64,000 nucleotides of DNA, from assembly GCA_024195265.1 (NCBI GenBank), contig JAJLRJ010000001.1, forward strand, positions 61,065,789-61,129,788, read 5' to 3'. A model generated the notes under the pieces. That model searched no databases and had not been told where the DNA came from. It saw only the letters and a list, made by a program, of their open reading frames with translations. Both the position numbers and the translations under genes were made by a program. Of this stretch, positions 27,801 to 33,301 are shown one piece after another; position 1 is the stretch's first letter; each line of letters begins with the position of its first letter. The stretch is from Dendrophyllia cribrosa. Its lineage: Eukaryota > Cnidaria > Anthozoa > Scleractinia > Dendrophylliidae.

Positions 27801-30800
27801 GCAATGTCTGTCACATTTTCACTTAATACTTGTCACCATCCTGTACTTTTTGGATCCATATATTAACAGTGACATGTTCTCTTTATTGCAGGATGCCCAA
27901 GATGACAGTTCCAAAGCAAATGCCAAAAGACAGAAACATCAGTAATTTAAAAGGTCGGCATTAGATAACATCGAGTGAAACCTGATTTCTGCCCAGCGGT
28001 CGCAGTGAAAACAATTGGTTTGTGGGGTTGCTCATTCTCGCGCGGGCGCAGAAATCAGGTTTCACCCGATGTTATTTAATGCTCACCAATTTAAAACAGA
28101 ACCCTCTCGCCATTTAGCTAGTTCGAGGATTAGCTACTTTTTTACATGTTGCAAATGAAGACTTTATTTTTGTTTGGTTTCTATAAAAATGTTACAATGT
28201 TTTAGACTGGAAGGGGAGGGTTTCTTGTTTTAAAATACTGATGTTTCTCTGGTTTCTCATAACATTTGAGTTCAAAACAAAGAAAATTGACAGAGGCCAA
28301 AATTGTCATAATTTTCAAAAAATTTCGATATATTAAAATTAATACTTGGCTCCGAGGCTTGGGGGAATAAGACAAAGAAATCACACCGAGGTTCAGCGTT
28401 GAATTATTCATTTTCTGTTTTATTCCCCCAAGCCTCAGAGCCAAGTGTGAATTTTAATATATCGAAATTGGTCTATTGCAGAGGCCATAATAATTTATTA
28501 TATGATAACTTTTGGATACCATTTTTTAATTGAATATCACTTCAAAACAAATAAAATTGAATGACTGAGGCCATAATAATAATATTAGTTTACAACTTTT
28601 TATACCATTATATAAATAAAGATCAATTCAAAACAAAAGAAATTCTGTGAAGGCAATTTTATTTGTAACAGTATGTGTAACTGACAGGTCCCATCATTTC
28701 TACCTAATGCAGGCTGAATGACCTGGGAGTGGGAGGGAGGGATGGTATTCCAAAATGAAAAACAAAACAAAAACAATTTTCTTTTAAAGAAAAGGAGAGA
28801 CCCACAGAATAATAAAAAAGATTACATGACTGAGGCCGTAATAACCTTTATAACTTTTTCAAAGGTTCGGAGGGCACAAAATCATCTATTCTTAATTTGT
28901 ATAGGTCACTGAGGTCGTCACTATGTACAGAGACACTTGTCCTTGTGGGGGGAAACTCCCTTGTCAGGAGTCCTTACCATTGATCATAATGCCAAAAAAT
29001 TTCCCTATTTGCTAATTACACTTATTTCCCTGACAAGAGGGACACAAAACTCAGCTCGCAACAAGTGACAGTAATGCAGAAAATAAGGTCACAAAAAGAA
29101 ATCAAATCCAAAACTATACAAATAAAAAAGCCCTATGGTTTCTTTCAGGTCTCCTTGCCATCTACTCCTGTTAAATTTGTACCCCCCCCGCCCCCCGAAG
29201 AAAAAATTAAAATAGGAATAGCGAAGCATAAATGGTGTCTCATACAAAAAGCTGAATCTCGTCGTTGTTGAGGTCGTTTTTACAAAAGGGGTGATGAGAG
29301 GCAAAACAATCCAAGCATAAATCAGGCAGTTTTCTTGTTACCTTTCAAGTAATAATATTTATTTGGCTATCTTTGTTGACCCTCCCCCTTCACTGGAGTT
29401 TTATCACATGCGCCGCAAATCCCTCCTTCTTCCTCTGTATCTAGGCCGTATTATTTGTCAGAATCGCTTGTTTCTTCAAGGATTTCAGAACCTCCACAGT
29501 AGCATCGAACAAAATTGTGAAAAATGACCTTGCTCTTCAGATACGCTGCAACATCTTTCGCGGATCGAAATGTTTTCCTCTCCGGCGGTCTCCGGGGAAG
29601 GAGACTGCAGCTTGTATCGCTTTCCTGTCGCTTCCACAATCCATCCAGCTTCTTTTAGCTTATCCAGGTCCAGTTCAGTTCTGGAACCCTCTCCACCAGC
29701 AGCCGAGCATCTTGCTTGCAAGAACACGACATGTTAGCTTGTCCCGTATAAAGATTCGCTTTAGTTGCTTTACGCGGACTATTTACAGTATGTTGACAAA
29801 AAAAATTATTTACAAATGCTATGATACAGTGGCGATATAAAAAATGAAGTATGAAGAAGGAAATATACACAAAATTGTATAACGGATGAAGAATACTGAA
29901 CGTTTTGAAAGCTGATTTACGATAGACAGTAATGGCAAACGAAGGCAATCGTGGAATACGCGAAGTGACTCGCACACACGCGCGAAACTAATGAGTAATG
30001 TGATCTGCGCATGGTATCCGCTGACAAAAGGATTGTTGTGTCATTGTTTTTGTTGGTTGCTAGGGAGTTTGCCTTTGTTTGGACTAAAAGGTTCGAAACA
30101 CGCACGCAATACGTCGTTTCACTCGTTTGAACCACGCAAAGCGTGGTCCAGAAAGCAACGCAGCCTCCGAAGTGGAAACACAACATGGCGGATCGATTTG
30201 GACGAAACTAATGAAGGAAAACGGACAGAATTCGACGCCATTTTAGCTTCCCTGTGACAAAATACAAGAAATTTCGAACAAGAAAAACTCAATGCTAACG
30301 TAATTTGGCACAGTTTATAAGCACAAATGAAGTAATCACCCCGTACTTAGCCGCAAATAAACGTTGCTTTCGAACGGATTTATAAGACGCCATTTGCTTA
30401 CTTTTAATATGTGTTAATTATTAACACAGGATTTAGTATTAAACTGCGGCTAAGTCACATTTAAATTATTTTCTTCTCAATAGTCTGTAAAACAAAAATT
30501 GTAGCCATTTGATAAAGAGAAAAATAAAAAAATACAAATAACTGATTTTTATACCTCTTGTGAGGTATCGAATTTCACCCACTTCCGGGACAAAAATGCA
30601 AATTTTGATTGCAGATTCGAATTCTACGATAAAAATTGTATAATAACTTCTTCCATGGCTTTTTAAACAGAGTTGAAGAAATATTCCAAAATGGGTCGTT
30701 TTTGTGTATCATTTGAACGTTAGGTTAGAAGTACGGAGTCATGCCAACAAAATGGTCCTGGAGAGATCAACTCATTGAAAGCATAAAAAAGTTGACCAAT

Positions 30801-33301
30801 AAGCTGCACAATTAGCTATTTTGGATTTCTTTACGTTTTTACATCGTTTCTGTCAAGCCAAAACGTCCTTTATAAATGCGAATTTAAATTTCATGCAACA
30901 TACTGATTAGTAGATTTTAAATGGCATAGAGTGAGATACGCAAACCACGAAATTGGTATACTATAGTCATAAATTGACTAATGCATATTATATATCAAAG
31001 TTTTTTTTAAATGGCATTCTTCTAATGGATTGAAAGGTTGAAACAAATTGTACGGCATTAACAGCAGTCTGTACTCGTTAAGGTGGTAATCTTTTCAAAC
31101 TCACATTAATCATTTACTGATCTGCGAACAAGTTATATTCAAAACTAATAGTAGAAATATTCACATTCTTTTTGCATTGACAGGAAGGCTCCAAGGATTG
31201 GAGAGCATTAATTGAGGATGCACAGAAAAGATGTTGTTTGTTTACTGTTGGTACTGCAGAGGATGTGCAGTCGATTCTCTCCATTGGCTTAAGAAACGAT
31301 TTCCGGTCTCCTGCTAAAGACCCGCGATTATACCACAAAGAGGCTTCGACAAGGCCATGCGAGGACATTGGCGAAGACACTTCTGGTACAGTAGCCAAGG
31401 TTAATAACGGGAATGATGTGCCAGTACCCAAGAAACAACGACCACAGTCCGTCACCTTTCAAGATAGAGAGAATGCAGCAGAACAGACGTCTAACGAAAC
31501 GTTCAACCGGAAAAAAGCCACTGGCAAGAATTCTACTGACAGGGAACCGTCATCTGGTGGTATCTTGAAAAATCGGCAAGTTGCAGAAAGTGTAAAGAAT
31601 GCGGCACGAATTCCACACACGAATTCCATACACGGTTATAACAAAGAGAAACTGAGGCAAGAAGGTACACGCCACACAGATCGCCATCGTGTAAGAGAAG
31701 GTACTTCAAGGCACAGACATCATCAAAGGGACACGGAAATGCGTCGTTACGATCGTCATCATGGAAGTCATCACAGATCAAAGAGACCGCACAATGAACA
31801 TGAGGCAGGTGCTCCTAGGGAACACCACAAACATCACTCGTCGAACAGGGAGCACGAAAGGTCTCGAAACGCGAACCAAAATCGTGCTAAAGAATACAGA
31901 CACCAGAGAAGACCAATTGTGCCTGAGCAAAGTAGCAAAGGACGTGATGTTCACGATGACAGAGAAAGATCTCATTTTGCAACCAACACACGATCTTCAG
32001 CAACAACCACATCCCTGTATAATGCTACTTCTACATTCCAAGTGAAATACATTCCACTAAAAGTAACTTCTCCTGTTGAAAGCGATCGCTCTTCATCAAC
32101 TACAAGCTCTATGTACACTAATTCATTTGGTAATGGTGACGACATGGATGAAGTAATCCCCGAAATGAATACACAGGAGCATGTATTGGCTTCTGTTATT
32201 GAACACCATCCGTCTTTTGATCGTTCATATTTTGAACAATTGCAACAGCAAGAAAAGCATAATTATGGAAGGTCACCTTCGGAAACTTCTGCAAAGAATT
32301 CTCCAACTGGTTCACCAAGGTCACCTATAGAAACTGCTGAAATTAGAGGCCAACATCATGGGCATTCCACCACCACGCATCCTTTGGAAAGATCTTGGCC
32401 CTCAGTATCGTTTTCTACACATCACCATGCACCATCACAAGGAGCCCCGCGTCAAACTGAAAGGTTATGTACGGAAAGAACTTTAACCATTGCTCCAACT
32501 GGTTCACCGAGGTCACCTATAGAAACTGTTGTAATCAGCGGTTTACCACATGAGCCTTCCACAGTTACGTCGCATTCCACGTCTAAGCATCCTTTGGCAA
32601 GATCTTGGCCCTCAGTATCGTTTTCTACACATCACCATGCACCATCACAAGGACCCCCACATCGAACTGGAAGGTTATCTACTGAAAGAACTTCCACCAC
32701 TGCTCCAACTGGTTCACCAAGGTCGCCTTCGGAAACTTCTGTAATCAGCGGTTTACCTCGTGGGCCCTCCACAGTGGCATCTCAGTTCACATCCCGCTAC
32801 CGTTTGGAAATGTCTCGGCCTTCGGGGTCACATTCTAATCATCAAAGAGCACCATCGCGTGGAATTCCCGAAACTTCAGCTGGTTCTTCTACTCCTTTTA
32901 GTCAACCAAGTTCATCTACGCTTTCAAATCCTTTTAACACGACCAGACTCGGCAATCAGCAGTTAAGTCCGGTAGGCGATCATTCACTTGGTCGTAGAAG
33001 AAGTACTGTAATAGGTGAACTAGATCCAAGTGCCCAACTGGCGGCCAACACTGTTCGGCAACGGCATCCTCCTGCGAAACCTACTCCAGTCATCTCAGCA
33101 ACAGATCGTTTATTTGGAGGTCAATCTAGAAGAACAGCTCGTGTTGCCAGTGGGGACGCTGGCACTAGTACGCTAAGAGCAAGAGCCAACGTGGACGGAC
33201 CCGCACAAAAAAGGAAAGAAGGGAATGGTTCTTCACTGAATAGGGCTTACAAGAAAAAGATGAGTGAAAATTTCAGGGGCCGTAAAAATTGGAACAGTTG
33301 A
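350..33301 (+). CDS. SETX: senataxin/Sen1-type SF1B helicase gene, 5'-partial, 19 exons
   Basis: Sen1-family helicases unwind RNA:DNA hybrids (R-loops) and act in transcription termination and DNA repair in the nucleus. Exons: 350-618, 1794-3121, 5626-5818, 6449-6571, 7254-7492, 7949-8098, 8220-8424, 8909-9159, 9608-9819, 9905-9941, 10040-10147, 12294-12360, 20447-20552, 21586-21672, 21928-22068, 25504-25558, 25647-25711, 25913-26000, 31184-33301. Every junction keeps GT-AG and phase, and the sum gives about 1,946 residues with one terminal stop. Order: acidic and basic disordered linker, a Sen1-type beta-barrel and stalk region, helicase motifs I to VI, then a long His/Arg/Ser-rich tail. The 5' end (N-terminal helical domain in known senataxins) is missing from the window. 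All motifs look intact, so the gene is probably functional. Exon edges are manual predictions; the family call is firm, orthology to SETX rather than another Sen1-like paralogue is likely but not proven. Confidence 0.9.
831..842 (+). repeat. poly-C run
   Basis: A homopolymer of about 12 C in the intron between 618 and 1794. Confidence 0.8.
1050..1190 (+). repeat. short tandem repeat, about 33-bp unit, 4 copies
   Basis: The unit contains caccaatatggcatgattt followed by ctgactgtaatatt and is repeated about four times with point differences and one deviating join. Intronic; no coding role seen. Confidence 0.75.
1240..1375 (+). repeat. probable LINE 3' tail ending in (TTGTA)n
   Basis: An AT-rich stretch ends in a short ttgta-type microsatellite after a taaagttttt run, as CR1/L2-type non-LTR retrotransposons often do. 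There is no coding sequence left, so this is inferred from the tail only. Confidence 0.35.
1794..3121 (+). CDS. SETX: SETX exon: large acidic linker with SIM-like motif
   Basis: A long exon of about 443 codons. It starts at an acceptor after ttttttatcctta-g and the first two bases complete the Gly codon left by the previous exon. Near its start is DPIVLSDEEDS, a hydrophobic core followed by acids as in SUMO-interaction motifs. The middle is low-complexity and acidic, with a repeated pair around 2400-2510 (VNIKSQPMEQREED, VTIKSKPTGQTEED). The last 40 residues (PRKFTAVPVPEKTGFESMDQ to LLFMEIWEQ) match the conserved entry to the Sen1 helicase region. The donor is at 3122. Confidence 0.85.
3149..3560. 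repeat. degenerate inverted-repeat element
   Basis: A stretch beginning gcgtttttttggga near 3155 recurs inverted as ttcccaaaaaaaacgc near 3460, with aaatccg/cggattt-type sequence inside. It is probably an old foldback MITE next to the microsatellite; the edges are uncertain. Confidence 0.35.
3577..4111 (+). repeat. (GTAGCA)n / (GTA)n microsatellite
   Basis: About 535 bp made almost only of gta and gca triplets, including a long uninterrupted (gtagca)n run and a (gta)n run. All frames stay open (poly Val/Ala, poly Thr/Ala, poly Leu), which is a by-product of the repeat and not a gene. Confidence 0.95.
4150..4625 (+). mobile_element. 5'-truncated non-LTR retrotransposon, RT C-terminus and tail
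   Basis: Translation at 4160-4501 gives a 113-residue end typical of LINE reverse transcriptases: FLFNAIVLPKVLYGITFFAA, a RCYKRRYTS basic patch and DQPLHSLLPRY near the end. An AT-rich 3' UTR follows and the copy runs straight into the next (gta)n microsatellite at 4639. The catalytic RT core is absent, so it is a dead 5'-truncated copy. Confidence 0.75.
4639..4980 (+). repeat. second (GTA/GCA)n microsatellite
   Basis: About 340 bp of gta/gca triplets directly downstream of the LINE tail, less regular than the block at 3577. Two similar blocks on both sides of a LINE 3' end suggest the tail either seeded the array or inserted in it. Confidence 0.9.
4981..5078 (+). repeat. (TACA)n microsatellite
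   Basis: About 24 uninterrupted taca units, followed by aaaactttatttcatc. Read on the minus strand this is a LINE-like 3' end with a (TATG)n tail. Confidence 0.95.
5079..5600 (-). mobile_element. minus-strand LINE 3' fragment, split by a MITE
   Basis: Read on the minus strand, about 5520 down to 5405 translates to a LINE RT C-terminal end (TYGLNSF, then SWNALPDKL, a stop, and SLHDF). Its 3' UTR continues beyond the MITE at 5251-5398 and ends at the (TATG)n tail at 5078. The arrangement indicates LINE insertion first and MITE insertion later. Confidence 0.55.
5251..5398. mobile_element. 148-bp palindromic MITE, copy 1
   Basis: Perfect 59-bp terminal inverted repeats at 5251-5309 and 5340-5398 begin accaatttcgatatatt and include ggctccgaggcttggggg. 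Only about 30 bp separate the arms. A second copy lies at 28319-28468 with its central loop in the opposite orientation. Confidence 0.9.
5626..5818 (+). CDS. SETX: SETX exon: Sen1 beta-barrel region
   Basis: It begins after acceptor atctcta-g, continues WEQ with VISSWWDKDVN, and includes LESDLVLVRLAVGDAR, the beta-barrel strand conserved in Sen1 helicases. Phase 0 in, phase 1 out. The start at 5626 was preferred to nearby AG sites because only it keeps the frame. Confidence 0.85.
6449..6571 (+). CDS. SETX: SETX exon: beta-barrel continuation
   Basis: Acceptor cactgca-g. It encodes GFKYGKAVFGIVEKADIK and a Ser/Arg-rich loop (SARRASMGSSGED). Both edges are phase 1, matching its neighbours. RRAS is a basophilic-kinase-like site, but this is inference only. 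Confidence 0.85.
7254..7492 (+). CDS. SETX: SETX exon: barrel end and stalk
   Basis: It encodes VSHTTKFQLTLNI through SLLTALRQWCGLMHLNKS to SSLVSK. LTALRQWCGL matches the stalk helix ahead of the ATPase core, where family members carry a conserved T-x-x-R-x-x-x-x-L pattern. Phase 1 in, phase 0 out. Confidence 0.85.
7949..8098 (+). CDS. SETX: SETX exon: Q motif and Walker A
   Basis: It begins EYNESQEKVI (Q-motif-like) and contains CLVQGPPGTGKSYTIVGL. GPPGTGKS is motif I, which binds ATP phosphates; the catalytic Lys and Ser are present. Phase 0 on both sides, with a gtgagt donor. Confidence 0.95.
8220..8424 (+). CDS. SETX: SETX exon: motif Ia
   Basis: It contains KVRILLCAPSNAAIDELI, motif Ia of UPF1/Sen1 helicases (APSNAAID), then a basic loop (KRHHGMDNSRSKRKS) at the place where Sen1 proteins carry a variable insertion. 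Phase 0 in, phase 1 out. Confidence 0.93.
8909..9159 (+). CDS. SETX: SETX exon: subdomain 1B (prong) start
   Basis: It encodes NCGDVSLIRVG, very close to the segment after motif Ia in senataxin, then a charged coiled-coil-like helix (DNLKTCDAREKVLEKRIW). The acceptor at 8908 is the only nearby AG that restores phase 1 and avoids the upstream stop. The helix corresponds to the prong/1B insertion of Sen1 helicases. Confidence 0.88.
9608..9819 (+). CDS. SETX: SETX exon: coiled coil to motif Ic
   Basis: It continues the charged helix (LKQIQEEKATLKNTKQQ) and then reads REILDSADIICTTLSGAGS, the conserved strand before motif II. Acceptor actttaca-g. Phase 0 in, phase 2 out. Confidence 0.9.
9905..9941 (+). 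CDS. SETX: SETX micro-exon: Walker B
   Basis: Only 37 bp, coding ICPFTCVIVDE. With the next exon it gives VIVDEACQS, motif II (DEAA-type box, here DEAC). The Asp-Glu pair that activates water for ATP hydrolysis is present. The two phases bracket the codons exactly. Confidence 0.9.
10040..10147 (+). CDS. SETX: SETX exon: motif III
   Basis: It encodes ACQSTELDLLIPLEF and LVLVGDPEQLPPTVKSL. GDPEQLPPT is motif III of SF1B helicases. Thirty-six codons, phase 0 on both sides, with a gtacgt donor. Confidence 0.95.
10200..11226. mobile_element. PIF/Harbinger-like non-autonomous element, about 1.03 kb
   Basis: The ends are imperfect inverted repeats (agggtctttaagatacagg at left; its counterpart at right ends gtccct), sharing a core of at least 23 bp near the tips. 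A 3-bp direct repeat (aat) flanks both ends. Plus-strand translation at about 10380-10635 in two frames gives VEFILLYEENTSNNLDF and ISRLVDALDIPAVFTCQQGT, resembling the N-terminal part of cnidarian Harbinger transposases. The DDE core is missing, so it would need a helper element. Family assignment is from recall of the transposase pattern. Confidence 0.6.
11284..11326 (+). repeat. G-rich tract
   Basis: About 43 bases nearly all G, interrupted by a few t and a. Strong potential for G-quadruplex structure and polymerase slippage; it is also a likely assembly-error spot. Confidence 0.85.
11695..11770 (+). repeat. dispersed repeat fragment, copy 1
   Basis: Contains aagaggct and agcctatactcatgcgc followed by a tttttacg-like stretch, and is partly repeated at 16341-16405. 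Related short pieces with catgcgcatgagtaaaaa occur near 12160 and 17120. Probably remnants of one element family. Confidence 0.45.
12294..12360 (+). CDS. SETX: SETX exon between motifs III and IV
   Basis: It encodes KAKENLFGRSMFERLYRFFR, which joins to PPTVKSL exactly as senataxin continues after motif III (a short helix before the YRMHP motif). Phase 0 in, phase 1 out, with a strong gtaagt donor that opens an intron of about 8 kb. Confidence 0.9.
13582..13684. repeat. 103-bp inverted-repeat element
   Basis: gtttactacat at the left and atgtagtaaac at the right, with a second inner stem around gtatcggc and gccgatac. A small foldback element. Confidence 0.7.
13690..13820 (+). repeat. tandem repeat, about 45-bp unit, 3 copies
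   Basis: The unit reads catttcagatacaactcact followed by agtggttgtatctaattta; the third copy varies. The unit is itself partly palindromic (gatacaac/gttgtatc). Confidence 0.8.
14255..14475 (+). repeat. G-rich minisatellite
   Basis: About seven units of cacactgttggaggaggggg with variable t/g-rich joins (ttggttaat). G-runs on the plus strand could form G-quadruplexes, and the transcript would carry the same runs. Confidence 0.85.
15600..15840. mobile_element. Tc1/pogo-type element remnant
   Basis: Repeated pieces of the type cctctataatacgga, ttacggacactacag and atggacactac are characteristic of pogo/Tigger-like terminal regions. No transposase was seen. Confidence 0.4.
16341..16405 (+). repeat. 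dispersed repeat fragment, copy 2
   Basis: A partial match to 11695-11770: caagaggct, agcctatactcatgcgc, then ttttacgg and a tttt-rich end. Confidence 0.4.
16471..16795 (+). repeat. direct duplication, about 194-bp period
   Basis: tgaatatctaatttattgat at 16470 recurs as tgaatatttaatttattgat near 16664. Downstream, gtgacttcttt, gaaaag and aacaatgaaatcag are also shared. An old tandem duplication of about 80-85% identity by eye. Confidence 0.65.
16974..17122 (+). repeat. 150-bp dispersed repeat, copy 1
   Basis: Near-identical to 18680-18827 in the same orientation; both contain ggctgatttaacttaccaaa and ctgaactaagcagcaagatg. Confidence 0.8.
17735..17800. mobile_element. short pogo/Tc1-like MITE
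   Basis: tctctaatacggacac and gtgtctgtattagaaag form a small inverted pair, followed by gttcaactgta. This resembles Tigger/pogo ends. Confidence 0.5.
18680..18827 (+). repeat. 150-bp dispersed repeat, copy 2
   Basis: Direct copy of 16974-17122 with a few substitutions. Confidence 0.8.
19495..19950. mobile_element. 456-bp MITE with long inverted repeats, copy A
   Basis: Ends tttaaagtgcctat and ataggcactttaaa. The inverted arms extend inward for over 150 bp with mismatches, including acaagaaatattt and ggttgacgtca. A truncated second copy is at 21116-21482. Confidence 0.85.
20131..20404. mobile_element. MITE with nested stems
   Basis: agaaacccataagtgggttg at the left and its complement at the right, close to the tips (agcacc/ggtagcact). 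Inside, catatttggaaa is also inverted as tttccaaatatgg, so the single strand would fold as a two-part hairpin. It ends only about 40 bp before the exon at 20447. Confidence 0.8.
20447..20552 (+). CDS. SETX: SETX exon: motif IV (YRMHP)
   Basis: It encodes MGKPVLMLQEQYRMHPEIAS and FPSQHVYSERL. QYRMHPEI is the highly conserved UPF1/Sen1 motif. Phase 1 in, phase 2 out. Confidence 0.95.
21116..21482. mobile_element. truncated copy B of the 456-bp MITE
   Basis: It matches 19495-19950 from the left tip (ttttaaagtgc) through aaactgtggatagtcaattg to aattcaaatctctata, then breaks off, so the right inverted repeat is missing. Same orientation as copy A. Confidence 0.8.
21586..21672 (+). CDS. SETX: SETX exon after motif IV
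   Basis: It encodes ATRPFQLTKHYALFDVVCGQ. RPF-x4-HYALFDV matches the RPFQPYLVFDV-type strand of senataxin. Phase 2 on both sides; acceptor ttgccttta-g. Confidence 0.92.
21928..22068 (+). CDS. SETX: SETX exon: RecA-like domain 2
   Basis: It encodes WNQAEVEMIVDLCSELIKVL and SVGIITPYRKQKGEIQRRL. GIITPYRKQ is the conserved motif IVa strand-loop. It begins with g completing a Gly codon, phase 2 on both sides. Confidence 0.93.
22559..25413. mobile_element. 2.85-kb composite DNA element in an intron
   Basis: Ends are related inverted repeats: taggccggttcacactaggg at left, and at right a sequence whose complement reads taggccagttctcactgggg. Both carry an inner aagtgcacttgaag. Most of the interior is taken by the long inverted repeat at 23532-25308. 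No transposase was recognised. Confidence 0.6.
23532..25308. repeat. long inverted repeat, two arms of about 796 bp
   Basis: The left arm (23532-24327, starting ggtgtttccctcc) is repeated in reverse complement at 24513-25308. Similarity is high through the whole length, with scattered substitutions and small indels. The 185-bp centre can encode on the minus strand a short basic peptide starting MSRVSSARQMRIKN and ending near 24352. The architecture resembles foldback-type elements; the family is unknown. Confidence 0.85.
25504..25558 (+). CDS. SETX: SETX exon: motif V start
   Basis: It encodes VSIDDATIEVNTVDGFQ. With the next exon it forms VDGFQGREKD, motif V. It is 55 bp long; phase 2 in, phase 0 out. 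Confidence 0.93.
25647..25711 (+). CDS. SETX: SETX exon: motif V end
   Basis: It encodes GREKDVIILSCVRARNYRG and SIG. The Gly-Arg-x-Lys-Asp pattern and SCVRA are diagnostic of UPF1/Sen1 helicases. Phase 0 in, phase 2 out. Confidence 0.95.
25913..26000 (+). CDS. SETX: SETX exon: motif VI
   Basis: It encodes FLGDRQRMNVALTRARHALY and VFGHMETLK. NVALTRAR is motif VI with the arginine finger. Phase 2 in, phase 0 out. Two alternative phase-0 acceptors are available downstream, at 27892 and at 31184. Confidence 0.95.
26501..26750. mobile_element. 250-bp MITE
   Basis: Inverted ends of about 45 bp: aatagaccctttcacggttt at left and its imperfect complement at right ending ggtctatt. Both carry ccaacttttgatattggcca or its complement. 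Confidence 0.85.
27170..27480. repeat. near-perfect palindrome, 150-bp arms
   Basis: Left arm 27170-27319 and right arm 27331-27480 are reverse complements with only a few mismatches, separated by an 11-bp loop (tgttgctaaag). A transcript would fold into a long double-stranded hairpin inside the helicase pre-mRNA. Confidence 0.92.
27892..27945 (+). CDS. possible alternative last exon of SETX
   Basis: A strong acceptor (tctctttattgca-g) at 27891 opens a phase-0 reading frame that would follow METLK with DAQDDSSKANAKRQKHQ and a stop at 27943-27945. This would give a short isoform that ends right after the helicase core with a basic tail in place of the 700-residue one. The only candidate poly(A) signal noted is aataaa at 28615-28620. 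Support is the splice site and phase only. Confidence 0.35.
   Translation, partial: DAQDDSSKANAKRQKHQ
27958..28082. mobile_element. 125-bp MITE
   Basis: gcattagataacatc and gatgttatttaatgc tips, with inner gtgaaacctgatttctgc inverted at the right as gcagaaatcaggtttcac. It lies 13 bp after the candidate alternative stop. Confidence 0.85.
28319..28468. mobile_element. palindromic MITE, copy 2
   Basis: Same family as 5251-5398: aatttcgatatattaaaatt tips and ggctccgaggcttggggg. The arms are slightly diverged, and the loop (ttcagcgttgaattattca) is reversed relative to copy 1. Confidence 0.9.
29452..29735 (-). pseudogene. MBD-like domain protein relic
   Basis: Read on the minus strand: MSCSCKQDARLLVERVPEL, then in another frame DLDKLKEAGWIVEATGKRYK and LQSPS, then in a third frame KTFRSAKDVAAYLKSKVIF and a stop at about 29452. 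The W-x-n-K-Y-x-x-SP-x-n-FRS-x-x-DV-x-x-YL pattern resembles methyl-CpG-binding domains. Two frame changes in under 300 bp indicate a pseudogene, or a multi-exon gene that I cannot resolve. The name is inferred from the motif only. Confidence 0.4.
29740..31183 (+). other. intron remainder, no gene seen
   Basis: A CpG-containing stretch near 30090-30250 includes an open frame ending ILASL, without recognisable domains. The rest is AT-rich. The segment is the 3' part of the 5.2-kb intron before the last SETX exon and ends in a tctttttgcattgaca-g acceptor. Confidence 0.5.
31184..33301 (+). CDS. SETX: SETX last exon: long disordered C-terminal tail
   Basis: It starts EGSKDWRALIEDAQKRCCLF, the conserved end of the Sen1 helicase core, then about 690 residues without globular pattern. 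Parts in order: KKQRPQSVTFQ (nuclear-signal-like); a His/Arg/Ser-rich block at about 31660-31930 (RHRHHQRDTEMRRYDRHHGS); then three units of about 65 residues starting PTGSPRSPIET, with SWPSVSFSTHHHAPSQG, at about 32297-32880; and a basic end (PAQKRKEGNGS, RAYKKKMS) before the stop at 33299. The tail probably mediates protein contacts; repeated S-P sites could be proline-directed kinase targets (inference). Confidence 0.9.
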   Translation, partial: EGSKDWRALIEDAQKRCCLFTVGTAEDVQSILSIGLRNDFRSPAKDPRLYHKEASTRPCEDIGEDTSGTVAKVNNGNDVPVPKKQRPQSVTFQDRENAAEQTSNETFNRKKATGKNSTDREPSSGGILKNRQVAESVKNAARIPHTNSIHGYNKEKLRQEGTRHTDRHRVREGTSRHRHHQRDTEMRRYDRHHGSHHRSKRPHNEHEAGAPREHHKHHSSNREHERSRNANQNRAKEYRHQRRPIVPEQSSKGRDVHDDRERSHFATNTRSSATTTSLYNATSTFQVKYIPLKVTSPVESDRSSSTTSSMYTNSFGNGDDMDEVIPEMNTQEHVLASVIEHHPSFDRSYFEQLQQQEKHNYGRSPSETSAKNSPTGSPRSPIETAEIRGQHHGHSTTTHPLERSWPSVSFSTHHHAPSQGAPRQTERLCTERTLTIAPTGSPRSPIETVVISGLPHEPSTVTSHSTSKHPLARSWPSVSFSTHHHAPSQGPPHRTGRLSTERTSTTAPTGSPRSPSETSVISGLPRGPSTVASQFTSRYRLEMSRPSGSHSNHQRAPSRGIPETSAGSSTPFSQPSSSTLSNPFNTTRLGNQQLSPVGDHSLGRRRSTVIGELDPSAQLAANTVRQRHPPAKPTPVISATDRLFGGQSRRTARVASGDAGTSTLRARANVDGPAQKRKEGNGSSLNRAYKKKMSENFRGRKNWNS

